Made by a program: the position numbers and the translations under genes. Positions 62,627 through 64,000 of a stretch of 64,000 nucleotides of DNA are shown one piece after another. Origin of the DNA: Phycisphaerae bacterium RAS1 (GTDB taxonomy: Bacteria; Planctomycetota; Phycisphaerae; UBA1845; Fen-1342); NCBI GenBank assembly GCA_007859745.1, contig SMLU01000001.1, forward strand, positions 2,294,001 to 2,358,000, read 5' to 3'. The notes beneath the pieces are model-generated. The model did no database searches. It was not told where the DNA came from and worked only from the letters and a program-made list of their open reading frames with translations. Each line of letters opens with the position of its first letter. The first letter of the stretch is position 1.

Positions 62627-63816
62627 TGGATTCCTACCTGCCGACGCTGACCGAGCCTCAACGCCGCTGGTTGCGATTCGGCCTGCTGGTGCTGGCGCTG
62701 GTTGTGCTGGCCGAGCTGACCTACCTGCTCAGCCCGGTCCTGACGCCGGTGCTGGCGGCGGCGGCGATCGCGTACATTCTCAATCCGGCCGTCACCTGGC
62801 TCGAACGGCGCGGCAGCTCGCGGCTGACCATCGTCATCGGCATCTACGTGGTCGGCGCGGCCGCGCTGGTGAGTCTCGGTATCTACGCCGTCACGGCCGC
62901 GGTCGCGCAGGCCGCGGAGCTTCAGGCGAATGTCGCCGGATACGTCGATGCGATCCGCTCCTGGTGGAGCGCGTCCTCGGCGTCCTCACAGCCATCGACG
63001 CGGGCGGCGCTCTTGGACCGGGCCGCGCCGATTCTCAAGGAACACGGCGCCGGCGTCGCGGGGCGGCTGCTCAATTCCATGACCGATTTTCTGTCCAACG
63101 CGATGAACCTGGCCTCGGCGCTGGTCCTCGTCCCGATGTACGCGTTTTTCTTCCTGCTGCATTTCAACGGCATGGTTCGGGCAGTGCGCGAGCACCTGCC
63201 CAGCGCCTATCGCGACGCGATCGTCAGCACCGTCACGATCACCGATCGCGCCATGGCGAGCTTCTTTCGCGGCCGGCTGCTGGTCTGCATGGTGATCGCG
63301 ATCGTCACGGGAATCGGCTGGACGATCGTCGGCGTGCGCTACGGGTTGCTGCTCGGGGCGCTGGCGGGCCTGTTCAATCTCGTGCCGTTCATGTCGATGC
63401 TCTCGCTCCCGCCGGCGATTCTCTTCGCCTACCTGGAAGCGACCCAGTCGGGGTTGTCCTGGCTCTGGCCGGTGATTCTGACGTTCGGGGTTTACGCCGG
63501 CGCACAGGCGCTGGAGTCGCTCGTGCTGACGCCGCTGATCGAAGCGCGGCAATCCGGCCTGCACCCGATGACAACGGTGATCGTGCTGCTCGTTGGAGCA
63601 CAATGGGCGGGCCTGCTGGGCATGTTGCTCGCGATTCCGATCGCCAGTACGCTGAAGACGTTCGCGGTTCAGCTTCTCTTGCCGGAGTTGCGAAGACTGG
63701 CCGCGCCGGTTCATCCGGACGCTCCGCCCGCCGCCGCTGTGACCGGCGACAGCAGCGAGCAGTCAGCCGAGCCGCGTCCTCTTTCCGAGCCGCGACCGTC
63801 AGGGAGCGGTTCTTGA
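62626..63816 (+). CDS. AI-2E family transporter (PerM-like permease)
   Basis: A 396-residue protein with about eight membrane helices in the AI-2E/PerM pattern: an N-terminal pair (LRFGLLVLALVVLAELTYLL and VLAAAAIAYILNPAVTWLER), a long soluble loop, then SMTDFLSNAMNLASALVLVP and the C-terminal core with GALAGLFNLVPFMSML and TPLIEARQSGLHPMTTVIVL. Members export autoinducer-2 or sodium/protons; the substrate is unknown. The final 15 residues (EPRPLSEPRPSGSGS) and stop codon are encoded by family B copy 6. GTG one codon before ATG 62626 is an alternative start. Confidence 0.88.
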   Translation: MDSYLPTLTEPQRRWLRFGLLVLALVVLAELTYLLSPVLTPVLAAAAIAYILNPAVTWLERRGSSRLTIVIGIYVVGAAALVSLGIYAVTAAVAQAAELQANVAGYVDAIRSWWSASSASSQPSTRAALLDRAAPILKEHGAGVAGRLLNSMTDFLSNAMNLASALVLVPMYAFFFLLHFNGMVRAVREHLPSAYRDAIVSTVTITDRAMASFFRGRLLVCMVIAIVTGIGWTIVGVRYGLLLGALAGLFNLVPFMSMLSLPPAILFAYLEATQSGLSWLWPVILTFGVYAGAQALESLVLTPLIEARQSGLHPMTTVIVLLVGAQWAGLLGMLLAIPIASTLKTFAVQLLLPELRRLAAPVHPDAPPAAAVTGDSSEQSAEPRPLSEPRPSGSGS

Positions 63817-63878
63817 CAACCGCTCCCTTACGGTCGCGGCTCGGAAGTATGAACCGCCCCGTTACGGTCGCGGCTCTG
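63785..63878. repeat. Family B fold-back repeat, copy 6
   Basis: The left arm (63785-63809, CCGAGCCGCGACCGTCAGGG) and right arm (63820-63844) pair with one mismatch. A third arm (CCGCCCCGTTACGGTCGCGG) lies at 63854-63878. The left arm is inside the permease reading frame. Confidence 0.9.
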
Positions 63879-63889
63879 AGAGTGTGGCA

Positions 63890-64000
63890 ATGAGCAACTT
63901 TCCCGCCGGTGTGAAACCTGACCAGTCACATCCGTACGGGGCGCAACCCCGCCACTCCCCGGCGCTTTTCATCTTCTTCTCGGTGCTATACCTGGCCTGG
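63890..64000 (+). CDS. Start of a probable membrane protein (truncated by window end)
   Basis: An open frame from ATG 63890 runs to the window end (37 codons). It is polar at first (MSNFPAGVKPDQSHPYGAQP) and then hydrophobic (ALFIFFSVLYLAW), like the start of a membrane helix. No Shine-Dalgarno is obvious. It is too short to assign. Confidence 0.4.
   Translation, partial: MSNFPAGVKPDQSHPYGAQPRHSPALFIFFSVLYLAW

Overview
The window is GC-rich bacterial chromosome, densely coded on both strands. It most likely comes from a planctomycete (Planctomycetota). The pointers are YdjY-domain and dockerin-tailed secreted proteins, a coiled-coil DUF4175-like membrane protein, a TMTC-like TPR glycosyltransferase, an AroD-AroE fusion and an actinobacterial-type succinate dehydrogenase anchor. 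This assignment is inference from gene content; no rRNA or tRNA gene was seen. LAYOUT: 1-15.5 kb carries envelope and secretion genes: a DUF4175-like membrane protein running off the left edge, a TMTC-like TPR membrane protein, an OmpR-type response regulator, a YdjY protein, a secretin, a large alpha-2-macroglobulin-like protein without a thioester domain, and a metzincin lipoprotein with PKD-like domains. 15.6-18.7 kb has an Ala/His/Lys-rich membrane protein and an overlapping nucleoside-phosphorylase/deaminase pair. 18.9-29.4 kb is a minus-strand flagellar cluster, in transcription order fliF, fliG, fliH, fliI, fliJ, motE-like, fliK, flgD, flgE. 29.8-37 kb holds an AhpD-like protein, two small secreted proteins, gpmI, scpB and a beta-helix/dockerin protein. 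37-41.2 kb is a succinate dehydrogenase locus (anchor and SdhA) split by a lower-GC cassette of MNT nucleotidyltransferase, HEPN protein and a PD-(D/E)XK-like protein whose stop codon overlaps the sdhA start. 41.4-48.4 kb has an Eis-like acetyltransferase, a ROK kinase, a frameshifted HNH nuclease, groEL, a rhodanese and a radical SAM protein. 48.7-52.5 kb has murD, a REC-XRE regulator and aroDE. 52.5-64 kb has secreted proteins (one with calcium-binding repeats and a transglutaminase-like domain behind a pentanucleotide tandem repeat), a YjbR protein, a dockerin protein, a RicT/PSP1 protein, a Minf_1886 protein and an AI-2E family permease. STRIKING FEATURES: almost every sizeable intergenic gap holds a fold-back (inverted) repeat. 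Several families recur across the window, they sit at five junctions of the flagellar cluster, and in several genes they provide the last codons and the stop codon. The two other strongest observations are the MNT-HEPN-nuclease-like cassette in the sdh locus and the out-of-frame pentamer tract upstream of the transglutaminase-like gene, which looks like a phase-variation switch in the OFF state (or a sequencing indel).
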